A stretch of DNA of 64,000 bases, from the NCBI GenBank assembly GCA_965235095.1, contig OZ249405.1. The stretch is one strand, 5' to 3'. Origin of the DNA: Fontibacterium abundans (GTDB lineage Bacteria > Pseudomonadota > Alphaproteobacteria > Pelagibacterales > Pelagibacteraceae). Shown here piece by piece: positions 32,036 to 41,460 of this stretch (position 1 is the first letter of the stretch; each line of letters begins with the position of its first letter). The notes beneath the pieces were generated by a model. That model made no database searches and was not told the origin of the DNA. It saw nothing but the letters and a program-made list of their open reading frames with translations. The position numbers were made by a program, and so were the translations under genes.

Positions 32036-34447
32036 ATGGAGAATAAAGAGCCACAAATAATCGATCAAGGCCAATTTCCAGTGTTGCCGTTGAGAGATAT
32101 TGTTGTTTTTCCAGGAATGGTAGTTCCTCTTTTTGTTGGAAGAGAAAAATCTATTAATGCTCTAAATAGCGTAATGGATAAATATAAGAAAATTATCCTT
32201 GCCGCCCAAAAAAGTCATGATGTTGACGATCCAAAAGATAATGAAATTTACCAAGTTGGCTGTTTAGGTGAAATACTACAGCTATTAAAACTTCCAGACG
32301 GAACAGTTAAAATTTTAGTAGAAGGAAAAGAAAGAGTAAAAATTAATCAGTATAACAATGAAGAAAAGAATTATTTATTAGCTTCTTGTTCAAAATTAAC
32401 CGACGATCTCGGCAAAGAAGATTTATCTTTATTATCAAAAGCAGTTTTAAATAAATTCGATAAATTAGTTAAAGTTTCAAAAAAAGTGTCCGAAGAAGGT
32501 CTTGAGACAATTAAAGATACAAAAGAGCCATCAAAAATTGCTGATGCAGTGGCTAATCAATTGCAAATCAGTTTAGTAGAAAAACAAAAAATTTTAGAAA
32601 ATTTATCGGTGCAAAATAGACTTGAATCACTTTTAACTTTTATTGAAAGTGAAATTGAAGTTTTGTCAGTTGAGAAAAAGATTAGAGGCAGAGTTAAAAA
32701 TCAAATGGAAAAAACTCAAAGAGAATATTATTTAAATGAACAGTTAAAAGCTATTCAAAAAGAACTAGGTGAAACAGAAGATGGTAAAGATGAAATTCAA
32801 AATTTAGAAGAGGCTATTAAAAAAGCTAAAATGACAAAAGAAGCTGAAGAAAAGTCGTTAGCTGAGTTAAAAAAATTAAAATCAATGAGCCCTATGTCAG
32901 CAGAATCTACGGTAGTTAGAAATTACTTGGATTGGATGGTTTCGTTGCCTTGGGGTAAAACTTCAAAAGTAAACACTGATATCAATAATGCTAAAAAAAT
33001 TCTTGATGAAGATCATTTTGGTTTAGAAAAAGTAAAAGACAGAATCTTAGAATTTTTAGCAGTACAGAGCAGAATTAATAAAATCAAAGGTCCTATTCTT
33101 TGTTTAGTAGGCGCTCCAGGAGTTGGAAAAACTTCCTTGGGTAAATCTATTGCCAAAGCTACAGGTAGAGAATTTGTAAGAATGTCTTTAGGCGGAATTA
33201 GAGATGAAGCTGAAATTAGAGGTCACAGAAGAACTTATATTGGATCTTTACCTGGAAAAATAATTCAGATGATGAAAAAATCAGGAAAAAATAATCCTTT
33301 AATTTTGTTAGACGAAATTGATAAAATTGGTAATGACTATAGAGGAGATCCTTCTTCAGCATTATTAGAAGCTTTGGATCCTGAGCAAAACACAACATTT
33401 AACGATCATTATCTTGAAGTAGATTATGATTTATCGAATGTAATGTTTGTTACTACAGCAAATACTTTAAATATTCCTGGTCCTTTATTAGACAGAATGG
33501 AAGTTATTAGAATCTCTGGTTACACAGAAGATGAAAAAATGGAGATAGCTAAAAAATATCTTGTACCCAAACAAATTAAAGAAAACGGTTTAAAAGTAGG
33601 TGAATGGACTGTCTCAGATGAAGCTTTAAAAGATATTATTAGATATTACACAAGAGAATCTGGTGTTAGAAGTTTAGAAAGAGAGATTTCTAAACTTGCA
33701 AGAAAAGGTGTTAAAGACATTGTTACAAAAACTAAAGATATAATTAAAATTGATGAAAAAAATCTTAATGATTATCTTGGTATTAAAAAGTTTAAATACG
33801 GTGAAATTGAAAATAAAGATGGAACAGGAATTGTAACTGGACTTGCTTGGACTGAAGTTGGTGGCGAGTTATTAACGATCGAGTCTGTGATTATGCCAGG
33901 AAAAGGCAAGATGGAGATTACTGGAAAGCTTGGGGAGGTGATGCAAGAGTCGGTTAAAGCTGCAAAATCTTTTGTAAGATCAAGATGTGTTGAATACGGA
34001 ATTATTCCTCCAGTTTTCGAAAAAAAAGACATCCACATTCACGTACCTGAGGGGGCAACTCCAAAAGATGGACCTTCAGCTGGTATTGCAATGGTAACCT
34101 CAATTGTTTCATCTTTAACTGGAATCCCAGTTAAGAGAGATGTTGCTATGACTGGAGAGGTTACTTTAAGAGGAAGAGTTCTTCCAATTGGTGGTTTAAA
34201 AGAAAAATTATTAGCAGCTCTTAGAGGAGGGATTAAAACTGTTTTAATACCGGATGAGAACGAGAAGGATTTAGCTGAAATACCTAAAAATGTAATTGAA
34301 GGTTTAAAAATTATTCCAGTTAAAACTGTGGATGAAGTATTAAAAGTTGCTTTAATTAAATCTTTAACACCAATTGATTGGGTAGAAATTGATCTTTCGC
34401 AAACACAAAAAAGCAAAGAACTTACAAGCGAAAGACCAGTAAATTAA
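32036..34447 (+). CDS. lon: ATP-dependent protease Lon
   Basis: An 803-aa LonA protease: N-terminal substrate-binding domain (FPVLPLRDIVVFPGM...), coiled coil, AAA+ module (Walker A GAPGVGKT near residue 360, ILLDEIDKIG), and a C-terminal protease domain with Ser681 (PKDGPSAGIAM) and Lys724 (GGLKEKLLAA). It degrades misfolded and regulatory proteins. A sigma-32-like promoter precedes it. The stop is one base from the convergent permease gene. Confidence 0.98.
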   Translation: MENKEPQIIDQGQFPVLPLRDIVVFPGMVVPLFVGREKSINALNSVMDKYKKIILAAQKSHDVDDPKDNEIYQVGCLGEILQLLKLPDGTVKILVEGKERVKINQYNNEEKNYLLASCSKLTDDLGKEDLSLLSKAVLNKFDKLVKVSKKVSEEGLETIKDTKEPSKIADAVANQLQISLVEKQKILENLSVQNRLESLLTFIESEIEVLSVEKKIRGRVKNQMEKTQREYYLNEQLKAIQKELGETEDGKDEIQNLEEAIKKAKMTKEAEEKSLAELKKLKSMSPMSAESTVVRNYLDWMVSLPWGKTSKVNTDINNAKKILDEDHFGLEKVKDRILEFLAVQSRINKIKGPILCLVGAPGVGKTSLGKSIAKATGREFVRMSLGGIRDEAEIRGHRRTYIGSLPGKIIQMMKKSGKNNPLILLDEIDKIGNDYRGDPSSALLEALDPEQNTTFNDHYLEVDYDLSNVMFVTTANTLNIPGPLLDRMEVIRISGYTEDEKMEIAKKYLVPKQIKENGLKVGEWTVSDEALKDIIRYYTRESGVRSLEREISKLARKGVKDIVTKTKDIIKIDEKNLNDYLGIKKFKYGEIENKDGTGIVTGLAWTEVGGELLTIESVIMPGKGKMEITGKLGEVMQESVKAAKSFVRSRCVEYGIIPPVFEKKDIHIHVPEGATPKDGPSAGIAMVTSIVSSLTGIPVKRDVAMTGEVTLRGRVLPIGGLKEKLLAALRGGIKTVLIPDENEKDLAEIPKNVIEGLKIIPVKTVDEVLKVALIKSLTPIDWVEIDLSQTQKSKELTSERPVN

Positions 34448-34448
34448 A

Positions 34449-35279
34449 TTATTTAATATTTAAGTATTCGATAAAGCTTCTAAGAGATATTAGGATCAGA
34501 TAAATTCCAAACACCTTAGTAATTAAATTTCTACTTACTTTGTGAACAACTTTTGCTCCAAGCGGAGCCATCAACATTGTAACTGGAACAAAAACTAAAA
34601 ATCCCGCAAGGTTAAAGTAACCAAAACTAAGAGGCGAGTTAACTTCAGCAAATAATGCGCCACTAGAAATCATGCTAATAGTTCCTGAAATTGCAATTAA
34701 AATTCCAATAGCTGCAGACGTTCCAATAGCCTTTCTCATGTCATAACCAAATAATCTCATAAAGGGCACAGATAAAGACCCACCACCAATACCGAGCGGA
34801 ACAGAAACAAAGCCAATAAAATTTCCTATTATAATTTTATAAATTTTTGGAATATTTCTTTCTGTTTCTTCTAACTTTGATTTTAAAAACAAAAAAAATA
34901 AACCTACTAAAAATGCAAACAATGCGAAGAATAAAACCAAGTTAGCTGTTTTTAGATTTGAAGCTAAGAAAGTTCCAATAATAACTCCTAAAACTATATA
35001 AATACCAAAAGATTTAATAAGACCAAAATCAACCGCATTAAATTTCATATGCGTTCTAGTTGACATGATTGATGTTGGAATAATAATTGCAAGGGATGTT
35101 CCTAAAGCTAAATGCATTTTAGTTGCCATTTCAAAACCAAGAACTGTAAATGCATAATAGAGAGCAGGTACCATTACCAAACCACCGCCAACCCCAAGTA
35201 GTCCTGCTGCAAAACCCGCAACAGAGGCTGCTATAACCATAACAATTATAAGATAAAATATTTGAGACCAATCAATCAT
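34449..35279 (-). CDS. TauE/SafE (TSUP) family membrane permease
   Basis: The 276-aa protein has eight or so hydrophobic helices and two copies of the TSUP half-motif: GLLGVGGGLVMVPAL near residue 27 and VPLGIGGGSLSVPFM near 160. Family members export or import sulfite, sulfoacetate and similar organosulfur anions. There is no neighbour that reveals the substrate. It is monocistronic and convergent with lon. Confidence 0.88.
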   Translation of the reverse strand: MIDWSQIFYLIIVMVIAASVAGFAAGLLGVGGGLVMVPALYYAFTVLGFEMATKMHLALGTSLAIIIPTSIMSTRTHMKFNAVDFGLIKSFGIYIVLGVIIGTFLASNLKTANLVLFFALFAFLVGLFFLFLKSKLEETERNIPKIYKIIIGNFIGFVSVPLGIGGGSLSVPFMRLFGYDMRKAIGTSAAIGILIAISGTISMISSGALFAEVNSPLSFGYFNLAGFLVFVPVTMLMAPLGAKVVHKVSRNLITKVFGIYLILISLRSFIEYLNIK

Positions 35280-35335
35280 AAAAATGTTCTTAACTTATAT
35301 ATTTATAGTTAATAAATAGTAGTTAATATTTAAAA

Positions 35336-35590
35336 ATGAAAAAAATTAAAAAATACTGGTACATAATTCCAATATTACTACTAGTTTGGTATTTTTATCC
35401 GAGAGATTATTTAAAGAACTGTGTAAGCGATTTTAAGGACAAACAAACATTCTACAAAAATCAATTTGCAGACCAGTATGGTTTAATTACATGCTCAAAG
35501 ATTAAAAAAGAAGACCTGAGTACTTTTAATCTTCTAAAAGGCAGAGTCTTTTCAAAAACTACTGCATTTAAAAAGTACTTGCCTCGTTAA
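35336..35590 (+). CDS. Small membrane-anchored hypothetical protein
   Basis: An 84-aa protein with a single N-terminal membrane segment (IIPILLLVWYF, about 10-21) preceded by lysines, then a soluble, charged domain with Cys at about 29 and 53. It is likely anchored in the inner membrane facing the periplasm, where the two cysteines could pair. No family is recognised. It is followed by tRNA-Val after 51 bases. Confidence 0.55.
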   Translation: MKKIKKYWYIIPILLLVWYFYPRDYLKNCVSDFKDKQTFYKNQFADQYGLITCSKIKKEDLSTFNLLKGRVFSKTTAFKKYLPR

Positions 35591-35641
35591 TTATTATTTT
35601 AACTTTCTATTTTTATTGTTATACAAAGCTTCTTAATAAAA

Positions 35642-35717
35642 GGGCGATTAGCTCAGTTGGTAGAGCATCTCGTTTACACCGAGAGGGTCCTAGGTTCGAG
35701 TCCTTGATCGCCCACCA
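35642..35717 (+). tRNA. tRNA-Val (anticodon UAC)
   Basis: A 76-nt tRNA with encoded CCA. The acceptor GGGCGAT pairs with ATCGCCC, the anticodon loop is TTTACAC (TAC), and the T-arm has the standard GGTTCGAGTCC form. Confidence 0.97.
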
Positions 35718-35872
35718 TCTTCTTAATTTATACGGAGTTTTTTTATGTTTTTATAAAATAGCTCTAACAATATTTTACAAAGGACATCCAAAAAAAATCA
35801 GTATATAAGATTGTTTTCAAGCTTAACTTGAATTGTGGTGACAGAATAATTTTGGCTTCATCACTTTTTTTA

Positions 35873-35950
35873 GGGGGTGTAGCTCAGTTTGGTTAGAGCG
35901 CCTGCCTGTCACGCAGGAGGCCGCGGGTTCGAGTCCCGTCACTCCCGCCA
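35873..35950 (+). tRNA. tRNA-Asp (anticodon GUC)
   Basis: A 78-nt tRNA with encoded CCA. The acceptor GGGGGTG pairs with CACTCCC (one G-U), and the anticodon loop CTGTCAC gives GTC. The D-loop is one base longer than usual. The 155 bases between it and tRNA-Val hold no recognisable gene. Confidence 0.95.
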
Positions 35951-35991
35951 GTACTTATAAAAACATGGAATATAAATTTATTAATATTTAA

Positions 35992-36618
35992 ATGAGTTCA
36001 GTTTTTTTTAATTCTTTTGCTGTTTTGTTTGTTGCTATTGATGCAGCAGGAATTGGTCCTTTATTTTTATTATTAACTGAGGGGGCAACAAGAGAACAAA
36101 GGTTTAAAATTGCAATCAAAGCATCTTTGATTTCATTTATAGTATTGATTATTTTTGCATACGGCGGCAAATTTTTTTTTAATTGGATTGGCGTTTCAAT
36201 AGATTCTTTGAAGATTGCTGGAGGAATAATTTTATTTATTATTTCAATTGAAATGTTGTTAGACAAAAGAAGATTAAGAAGAGAAGAGAGTGCCAATAAA
36301 GTTTTGCATGAAAAAACATTAGAAGAAATTGCAATTTTTCCACTTGCTATTCCTTTAATAGCAGGACCAGCAGCCTTAACCTCTGTTTTGCTTTTAGTAA
36401 ATGCTAGCTCTAAATCACCCGAAAAATTAATTATGGTTTATGTAGCCTTAACTGCAGTAATGATTGTTACTTTTTTACATATGCTATTTTCTGCAATTCT
36501 TGCAAACTATACTAGCAAAAATATTTTAAATGTATTTTCAAGAGTTATAGCTTTAATTTTAGCATCTCTAGCAATTCAATTTATTGTAGATGGAATAAAA
36601 TCTAGTTTTGGATTTTAA
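35992..36618 (+). CDS. MarC family integral membrane protein
   Basis: A 208-aa protein with about six membrane helices and MarC features: FVAIDAAGIGPLFLLLT at the N-terminus, a central IFPLAIPLIAGPAALTSVLLL, and a C-terminal VIALILASLAIQFIVDGIK. MarC proteins were once linked to multiple antibiotic resistance but have no firm function. It overlaps the convergent rlmB-like gene by 4 bases. Confidence 0.9.
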   Translation: MSSVFFNSFAVLFVAIDAAGIGPLFLLLTEGATREQRFKIAIKASLISFIVLIIFAYGGKFFFNWIGVSIDSLKIAGGIILFIISIEMLLDKRRLRREESANKVLHEKTLEEIAIFPLAIPLIAGPAALTSVLLLVNASSKSPEKLIMVYVALTAVMIVTFLHMLFSAILANYTSKNILNVFSRVIALILASLAIQFIVDGIKSSFGF

Positions 36619-37352
36619 TTTTTTCTTTCAAGCAATCTAAAAATACCCAAAGTTACCGATACTGCATTGGAAACATTTAAACTTTCAATTTCTTTGTTGA
36701 TCTTAATCTTTATAAGATGATCGCAATTTTCTTTTACCAACCTTCTAAGTCCTTCTCCTTCAGATCCAAAAACAAAAGCATTTTGATTAGACCATTTTTG
36801 ATCTTCAATATTTTCTTTAGCATGACCATCTAATCCATAAACCCAATAGTTATTCTTTTTAAGAACTTCTAATGCATTCGTAATATTTGAAACAGGAATA
36901 ACATTTACAAGTTCCATAGCTCCACTGGCACTTTTGTACATCATTTTATTTTTAGCATTATAATTTTTTTCTAAAAGAATGACGGCATCAATATTGAACG
37001 CGCTACATGATCTTATTATTGACCCTATGTTTCTTTGATCTGTAATATCATCAAGAACAACAACAGTATTTTTTGAGTTATTTTTATTCTTTAAATATTC
37101 TTTTAATTCAACAATTGGAATATTTTCTATTTCAAGAGCAACCCCCTGATGAACTATATTTTCACTAATAAAAATTTTATCTATTTCTTTTTTATCCTTA
37201 ATTTCAATTAAAATTTTTTTATCAAAATTTTTAGGCGCAAAATCTTTTTGGTTTTCTTCGGTGATAATTAGCTTATTTATTTTTCTTTTAGGGTTTTTTA
37301 TGGCAGATAAAACTGCATGTTTGCCACCTATCCAAAATGAGCCTGTTTTCAT
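36615..37352 (-). CDS. rlmB: 23S rRNA 2'-O-methyltransferase, TrmH/RlmB family
   Basis: The 245-aa SpoU-type protein has an N-terminal substrate-binding domain (IGGKHAVLSAIKNPKRKI) and the knotted catalytic domain: LDDITDQRNIGSIIRSCSAF, FVFGSEGEGLRRLV, and IESLNVSNAVSVTLGIFRLL near the C-terminus. This matches RlmB, which methylates G2251 of 23S rRNA; the exact site is inferred. Confidence 0.92.
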   Translation of the reverse strand: MKTGSFWIGGKHAVLSAIKNPKRKINKLIITEENQKDFAPKNFDKKILIEIKDKKEIDKIFISENIVHQGVALEIENIPIVELKEYLKNKNNSKNTVVVLDDITDQRNIGSIIRSCSAFNIDAVILLEKNYNAKNKMMYKSASGAMELVNVIPVSNITNALEVLKKNNYWVYGLDGHAKENIEDQKWSNQNAFVFGSEGEGLRRLVKENCDHLIKIKINKEIESLNVSNAVSVTLGIFRLLERKN

Positions 37353-37406
37353 TGATTTAATGCTTATAACTACCTTAATTTGAATTAAAAATGTATTGCA
37401 TTAATA

Positions 37407-37435
37407 TTGCTCACTAATTATATTCCGCATAATTT
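37407..37435 (+). promoter_or_regulatory. Putative sigma-70 promoter of the tRNA-tuf-ribosomal block
   Basis: TTGCTC (37407-37412) and TAATTT (37430-37435) are 17 bases apart, about 110 bases upstream of tRNA-Tyr, in the largest gap before the long plus-strand block. It is a plausible main promoter of the tRNA-tuf part. Confidence 0.5.
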
Positions 37436-37546
37436 TAAGCTTCAAAATCGCAATAGTGTGGTTAGGAAGTTGTGTTGTAAAATTTTTCTTTTTTAGAACA
37501 CTTGAAAGCCACTCAAAGCAAAACCTCCGTCGTTTTGTGAAAAATT

Positions 37547-37632
37547 GGAGGGGTGACCGAGTGGTTAAAGGTGACGGTCTGTAAAACCGTTGGCTCCGGC
37601 CTACGAAGGTTCGAATCCTTCCCCCTCCACCA
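37547..37632 (+). tRNA. tRNA-Tyr (anticodon GUA)
   Basis: An 86-nt tRNA with encoded CCA and the long variable arm of tyrosine. The acceptor GGAGGGG pairs with CCCCTCC, and the anticodon loop CTGTAAA gives GTA. First RNA of the tRNA-tuf-ribosomal block. Confidence 0.97.
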
Positions 37633-37697
37633 AGAGGGAGTGTTTAAAGAAAAGAAATGTTGGCAACAAAATAAAATTAGGAGTAAGGTTTGGTTAC

Positions 37698-37771
37698 GCG
37701 GGTGTAGTTCAATGGTAGAACTCCAGCCTTCCAAGCTGGTTGTGAGAGTTCGATTCTCTTCACCCGCTCCA
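37698..37771 (+). tRNA. tRNA-Gly (anticodon UCC)
   Basis: A 74-nt tRNA with encoded CCA. The acceptor GCGGGTG pairs with CACCCGC, and the anticodon loop CTTCCAA gives TCC. It lies 42 bases before tuf. Confidence 0.97.
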
Positions 37772-37813
37772 GATTAAAAATTAATAATAAACTGAGAGGT
37801 GTAGAAAAAGTAA

Positions 37814-39001
37814 ATGTCTAAGGAAAAATTTCAAAGAACGAAACCCCATTGTAATATTGGCACTATTGGTCACGTCGATCATGGTAAAACAACTTTAACA
37901 GCCGCGATCACAAAAGTTCTTGCAAAAACTGGAGGAGCAAAATTTGTTGCTTACGATCAGATTGATAAAACACCTGAAGAAAAAGCAAGGGGTATTACTA
38001 TTTCTACAGCTCACGTTGAATATGAAACTGCAAAACGTCACTATGCACACGTTGACTGTCCAGGACACGCTGATTATGTAAAAAACATGATCACAGGTGC
38101 CGCACAAATGGACGGTGCAATTTTAGTTGTGAATGCAGCTGACGGTCCAATGCCACAAACTAGAGAGCATATTCTTTTAGCAAGACAAGTTGGAGTTCCG
38201 GCTCTAGTTGTTTTTCTAAATAAAGTTGACACTGTTAATGACAAAGAACTTTTAGATCTTGTTGAAATGGAAATTAGAGAACTTCTAACTTCTTACGGAT
38301 ATCCAGGAGATAAAACTCCAATTATTAAAGGATCAGCATTAAAAGCAATCGAAGGCGATATTGAACTTGGAGAAAAACCAATTCTTGCTTTAATGGATGC
38401 GGTTGATTCATTTATTCCACAACCAAATAGACCAAAAGAAAAACCATTCTTAATGCCTATCGAGGATGTTTTTTCGATTTCTGGTCGAGGAACAGTTGTT
38501 ACTGGTAGAATTGAAGCTGGTGTAATTAAGACAGGTGAAGAAATGGAAATCATCGGAATCAAAGCTACACAAAAATCTGTATGTACCGGAGTTGAAATGT
38601 TTAGAAAACTTTTAGACTCAGGTGAAGCAGGAGATAACGTTGGTATTCTTTTAAGAGGTATTGAGCGTGAGCAAGTAGAAAGAGGACAAGTTTTGGCTAA
38701 GCCAGGATCAATTAAGCCTCACACTAAATTTGAAGCTCAAGCCTACATTCTGAAAAAAGAAGAGGGTGGAAGACATACTCCATTCTTTACTAAATATCGT
38801 CCACAGTTTTACTTTAGAACTACAGACGTTACAGGAGAAGTTTTGTTGCCAGCTGGTGTTGAAATGATCATGCCTGGTGATGATGCAAAAATGACTGTTA
38901 CTTTAATCACTCCAATCGCTATGGATAATAATTTAAAATTTGCGATTAGAGAAGGAGGAAGAACCGTAGGAGCTGGAGTAGTTACTAAGATTATAGAATA
39001 A
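37814..39001 (+). CDS. tuf: Elongation factor Tu
   Basis: A 395-aa GTPase with GHVDHGKT at 19-26 (G1), the RGITIS switch, DCPGHADYVKNM (G3) and NKVD (G4), followed by two beta-barrel domains. It delivers aminoacyl-tRNA to the ribosome. It is embedded among tRNA genes, 5 bases before tRNA-Trp. No second tuf is present in the usual place between fusA and rpsJ. Confidence 0.99.
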   Translation: MSKEKFQRTKPHCNIGTIGHVDHGKTTLTAAITKVLAKTGGAKFVAYDQIDKTPEEKARGITISTAHVEYETAKRHYAHVDCPGHADYVKNMITGAAQMDGAILVVNAADGPMPQTREHILLARQVGVPALVVFLNKVDTVNDKELLDLVEMEIRELLTSYGYPGDKTPIIKGSALKAIEGDIELGEKPILALMDAVDSFIPQPNRPKEKPFLMPIEDVFSISGRGTVVTGRIEAGVIKTGEEMEIIGIKATQKSVCTGVEMFRKLLDSGEAGDNVGILLRGIEREQVERGQVLAKPGSIKPHTKFEAQAYILKKEEGGRHTPFFTKYRPQFYFRTTDVTGEVLLPAGVEMIMPGDDAKMTVTLITPIAMDNNLKFAIREGGRTVGAGVVTKIIE

Positions 39002-39006
39002 ATCTT

Positions 39007-39082
39007 AGGAGTGTAGCTCAATTGGTAGAGCGCCGGTCTCCAAAACCGGAGGTTGCGGGTTCAAGTCCCTCCACTCCTGCCA
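39007..39082 (+). tRNA. tRNA-Trp (anticodon CCA)
   Basis: A 76-nt tRNA with encoded CCA end. The acceptor AGGAGTG pairs with CACTCCT, and the anticodon loop CTCCAAA gives CCA. It sits between tuf and secE, an order known from alphaproteobacteria. Confidence 0.97.
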
Positions 39083-39095
39083 CAGATTATTAAAT

Positions 39096-39281
39096 ATGTT
39101 TAACCCTATTCAATTTTTAAGATCTGTTAAGCAGGAGGCTTTAAAAATATCTTGGCCAACAAGAAAAGAAACTACTATTGGGGCATTTACAGTTTTTGTT
39201 ATGTCGGTAATAGCTGCTTTATTTTTTTTGTTATTAGATCAAATTTTTAAACTAGGTCTAAATTATTTACTGGGAATTTAA
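39096..39281 (+). CDS. secE: Preprotein translocase subunit SecE
   Basis: A 61-aa protein of the minimal SecE type with one transmembrane helix (about 28-50) after an amphipathic N-terminal helix, and the KISWPTRKETT motif at about 18-28 typical of SecE. It clamps SecY in the SecYEG channel. It starts 13 bases after tRNA-Trp and precedes nusG by 3 bases. Confidence 0.96.
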   Translation: MFNPIQFLRSVKQEALKISWPTRKETTIGAFTVFVMSVIAALFFLLLDQIFKLGLNYLLGI

Positions 39282-39284
39282 ATT

Positions 39285-39812
39285 ATGATGAAATGGTATA
39301 TAATTCAGGCTCATTCAGGAGCAGAAAAGAAAGTAGCTAGTCTTATTCCTGAAAAACTTGAAAAAGAAGGTTTAGCACACCACTTCGAGGAGACACTAGT
39401 TCCAACGCATGAAGTTACAGAAGTTAAAAAGGGCAAGAGAACTACTTCTGAGAAAAAATACTTTCCAGGTTATTTTTTAGCCAAGTTAGATATGAATGAT
39501 CAAGTTTATCACTTAATAAAATCTATAAAAAGAATTACAGGGTTTTTAGGGGTTCCAGGAAAACCAACACCAATTTCAGAGGCCGAAGTTACAAAGATTA
39601 TGGGAAAAATTGAGGATGGAGCTCTCAAACCTTCAACTAGTATAAGTTTCGACATTGGAGAACAGGTTAGAGTATGTGATGGACCTTTTGCATCATTTAG
39701 TGGTTTAGTTGAGGGCGTTGATGAAGAAAAGTCTAGACTAAAGGTTTCCGTTTCGATATTTGGTAGGCCCACACCTGTAGAGTTAGAATACGGACAGGTA
39801 GAAAAGATTTAA
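39285..39812 (+). CDS. nusG: Transcription termination/antitermination factor NusG
   Basis: A 175-aa NusG: the NGN domain with WYIIQAHSGAEKKVA and FPGYFLAKLDM, and a C-terminal KOW domain (GEQVRVCDGPFASFSGLVEGVDEEKSRLKV). It binds RNA polymerase and Rho or S10. Two ATGs occur in tandem (39285 and 39288); either could be used. Confidence 0.97.
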   Translation: MMKWYIIQAHSGAEKKVASLIPEKLEKEGLAHHFEETLVPTHEVTEVKKGKRTTSEKKYFPGYFLAKLDMNDQVYHLIKSIKRITGFLGVPGKPTPISEAEVTKIMGKIEDGALKPSTSISFDIGEQVRVCDGPFASFSGLVEGVDEEKSRLKVSVSIFGRPTPVELEYGQVEKI

Positions 39813-39814
39813 GT

Positions 39815-40240
39815 ATGGCTAAAGAAATTTCTGGAATATTAAAATTACAAATTAAAGGCGGGCAAGCTAACCCAGCTCCTCCCGTTGGGCCCGCTCTTGG
39901 ACAAAGAGGAGTTAATATAATGGAATTTTGCAAATCATTTAATGACAAAACTAAATCGTTAATGGGACAGCCAGTTCCAGTTGTTATTACCATATATAAA
40001 GATAAAAAATTTGATTTTATAATTAAAACACCTCCAGCATCTTTTTTAATTAAAGAAGCTATTAAACTTAAAAGTGGCTCTAAAGAACCAGGAAGAGTTG
40101 CTGCTGGATCTATAACTAAGGCTCAGCTTAAAAAAATTGCTGAAATTAAAATGAAAGATTTAAATGCTTTTGATATTGAGCAAGCGATTAAAATTATAGC
40201 TGGCTCAGCAAGATCAATGGGAGTTGAGGTAAAAGACTAA
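39815..40240 (+). CDS. rplK: 50S ribosomal protein L11
   Basis: A 141-aa L11 with the proline-rich GGQANPAPPVGPALGQRGVNIMEFCK segment and the C-terminal RNA-binding half (GSARSMGVEV). It forms the GTPase-associated centre with L10/L12. The stop shares one base with the rplA start. Confidence 0.98.
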   Translation: MAKEISGILKLQIKGGQANPAPPVGPALGQRGVNIMEFCKSFNDKTKSLMGQPVPVVITIYKDKKFDFIIKTPPASFLIKEAIKLKSGSKEPGRVAAGSITKAQLKKIAEIKMKDLNAFDIEQAIKIIAGSARSMGVEVKD

Positions 40241-40932
40241 TGTCAAAAAAAAATTCAAAAAGGTATTTAGCTTTAATCAAGGGTCACGATAAGACAAAAG
40301 AACTTGCATTACCTGAGGCTATTAAATTATTAAAAACAAAATCAAATACTAAGTTTCCTGAATCAATGGAAGCGATTTTCTTTTTAAATATTGATAAAGC
40401 TAAAACAGATCAAAATTTAAGAACAGTAGTAGATTTGCCAAATGGTAACGGTAGAAAAGTTAAAGTTGCAGTTATTTGCGGCAACGACAAACTTAGCGAA
40501 GCTAAATCTTCAGGAGCTGAAATAGCTGGATCAGAAGATTTAATTAACGAGATTAATTTGGGAAAAATTAATTTTGATGTATTAATTTCAACTCCTGACA
40601 TGATGGCAAAAGTTGGAAAATTAGGAAAAGTTTTGGGACCAAAAGGATTAATGCCTAATCCAAAATTGGGCACTGTCGCAAAAGATATAAAATCTACTGT
40701 CGAAGCAATTAAAAAAGGTAGAATTGAAATTAAATGTGATAAAGATGGAAATTTAGGTTTATCAATTGGTAAAGTAAAATTTTCCGACAAAGAATTATCT
40801 GAAAATCTTAAAAGTGTTTATGAAGTTGTTTCAAAAGAAAAGCCAGCTGGGATTAAAGGAAATTTTATAAATTCAATTTACTTATCTACAACTATGGGAC
40901 CTTCAGTTAAACTTCAACTTGCGAGCATATAA
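40240..40932 (+). CDS. rplA: 50S ribosomal protein L1
   Basis: A 230-aa L1 with the signature TPDMMAKVGKLGKVLGPKGLMPNPK in the centre and GNFINSIYLSTTMGPSV at the C-terminus. It builds the mobile L1 stalk. The last base of the stop is the first base of rplJ, so the usual gap with an L10-binding leader is absent. Confidence 0.98.
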   Translation: MSKKNSKRYLALIKGHDKTKELALPEAIKLLKTKSNTKFPESMEAIFFLNIDKAKTDQNLRTVVDLPNGNGRKVKVAVICGNDKLSEAKSSGAEIAGSEDLINEINLGKINFDVLISTPDMMAKVGKLGKVLGPKGLMPNPKLGTVAKDIKSTVEAIKKGRIEIKCDKDGNLGLSIGKVKFSDKELSENLKSVYEVVSKEKPAGIKGNFINSIYLSTTMGPSVKLQLASI

Positions 40933-41441
40933 TGAATAGAGAGCAAAAAACTACATATGTGAATGATTTAAAAACGGTCATAGCAGCCAATGAAGGAATT
41001 TTAGTTTATCACTACGAAGGTATTACCGTTAAAGATTTAGAAAGTCTGCGTGCTAAGATGAGAGAAAGCGGAGCATTTTTAAAAATTACAAAAAATAGAA
41101 TTGCAAAAATTGCACTTAAAGGATCAAAAGCTGAAAAGTTAGAAAAATTTTTTAAAGGACCAACAGCTATTGCCTGTTCAAAAGATCCAATTACTCTTGC
41201 AAAGACTTTAGTTACTTTTTCTAAAAGCAATGAAAAGTTAAAAATTCTTGGCGGTCTAATGGACGAGAAGCTTTTAGAGCCATTAGATGTTGCTCATATT
41301 GCAACTTTACCTACATTAAATGAAGCAAGAGCTAAAATTGTAGGTATTTTAGTAGCCCCAGCTCAAAAAATTGTAAGTATTTTGCTTGCACCAAGCGCAA
41401 AAATAGTTAATTTGATGCACGCTAAAAATTTAAAAAATTAA
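40932..41441 (+). CDS. rplJ: 50S ribosomal protein L10
   Basis: A 169-aa L10 with an N-terminal rRNA-binding part (EGILVYHYEGITVKDLESLRAKMRE, FLKITKNRIAKIAL) and the C-terminal helix that holds L7/L12 dimers. It starts on the last base of rplA, so any autogenous control must use a site within rplA or elsewhere. Confidence 0.98.
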   Translation: MNREQKTTYVNDLKTVIAANEGILVYHYEGITVKDLESLRAKMRESGAFLKITKNRIAKIALKGSKAEKLEKFFKGPTAIACSKDPITLAKTLVTFSKSNEKLKILGGLMDEKLLEPLDVAHIATLPTLNEARAKIVGILVAPAQKIVSILLAPSAKIVNLMHAKNLKN

Positions 41442-41460
41442 ACCCACTAGGATATTCAAA

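Noticed and set aside
37513..37777. Open frames over tRNA-Tyr and tRNA-Gly on both strands
   Set aside because: They are read through the tRNA genes themselves (tRNA-derived peptides are common false predictions).
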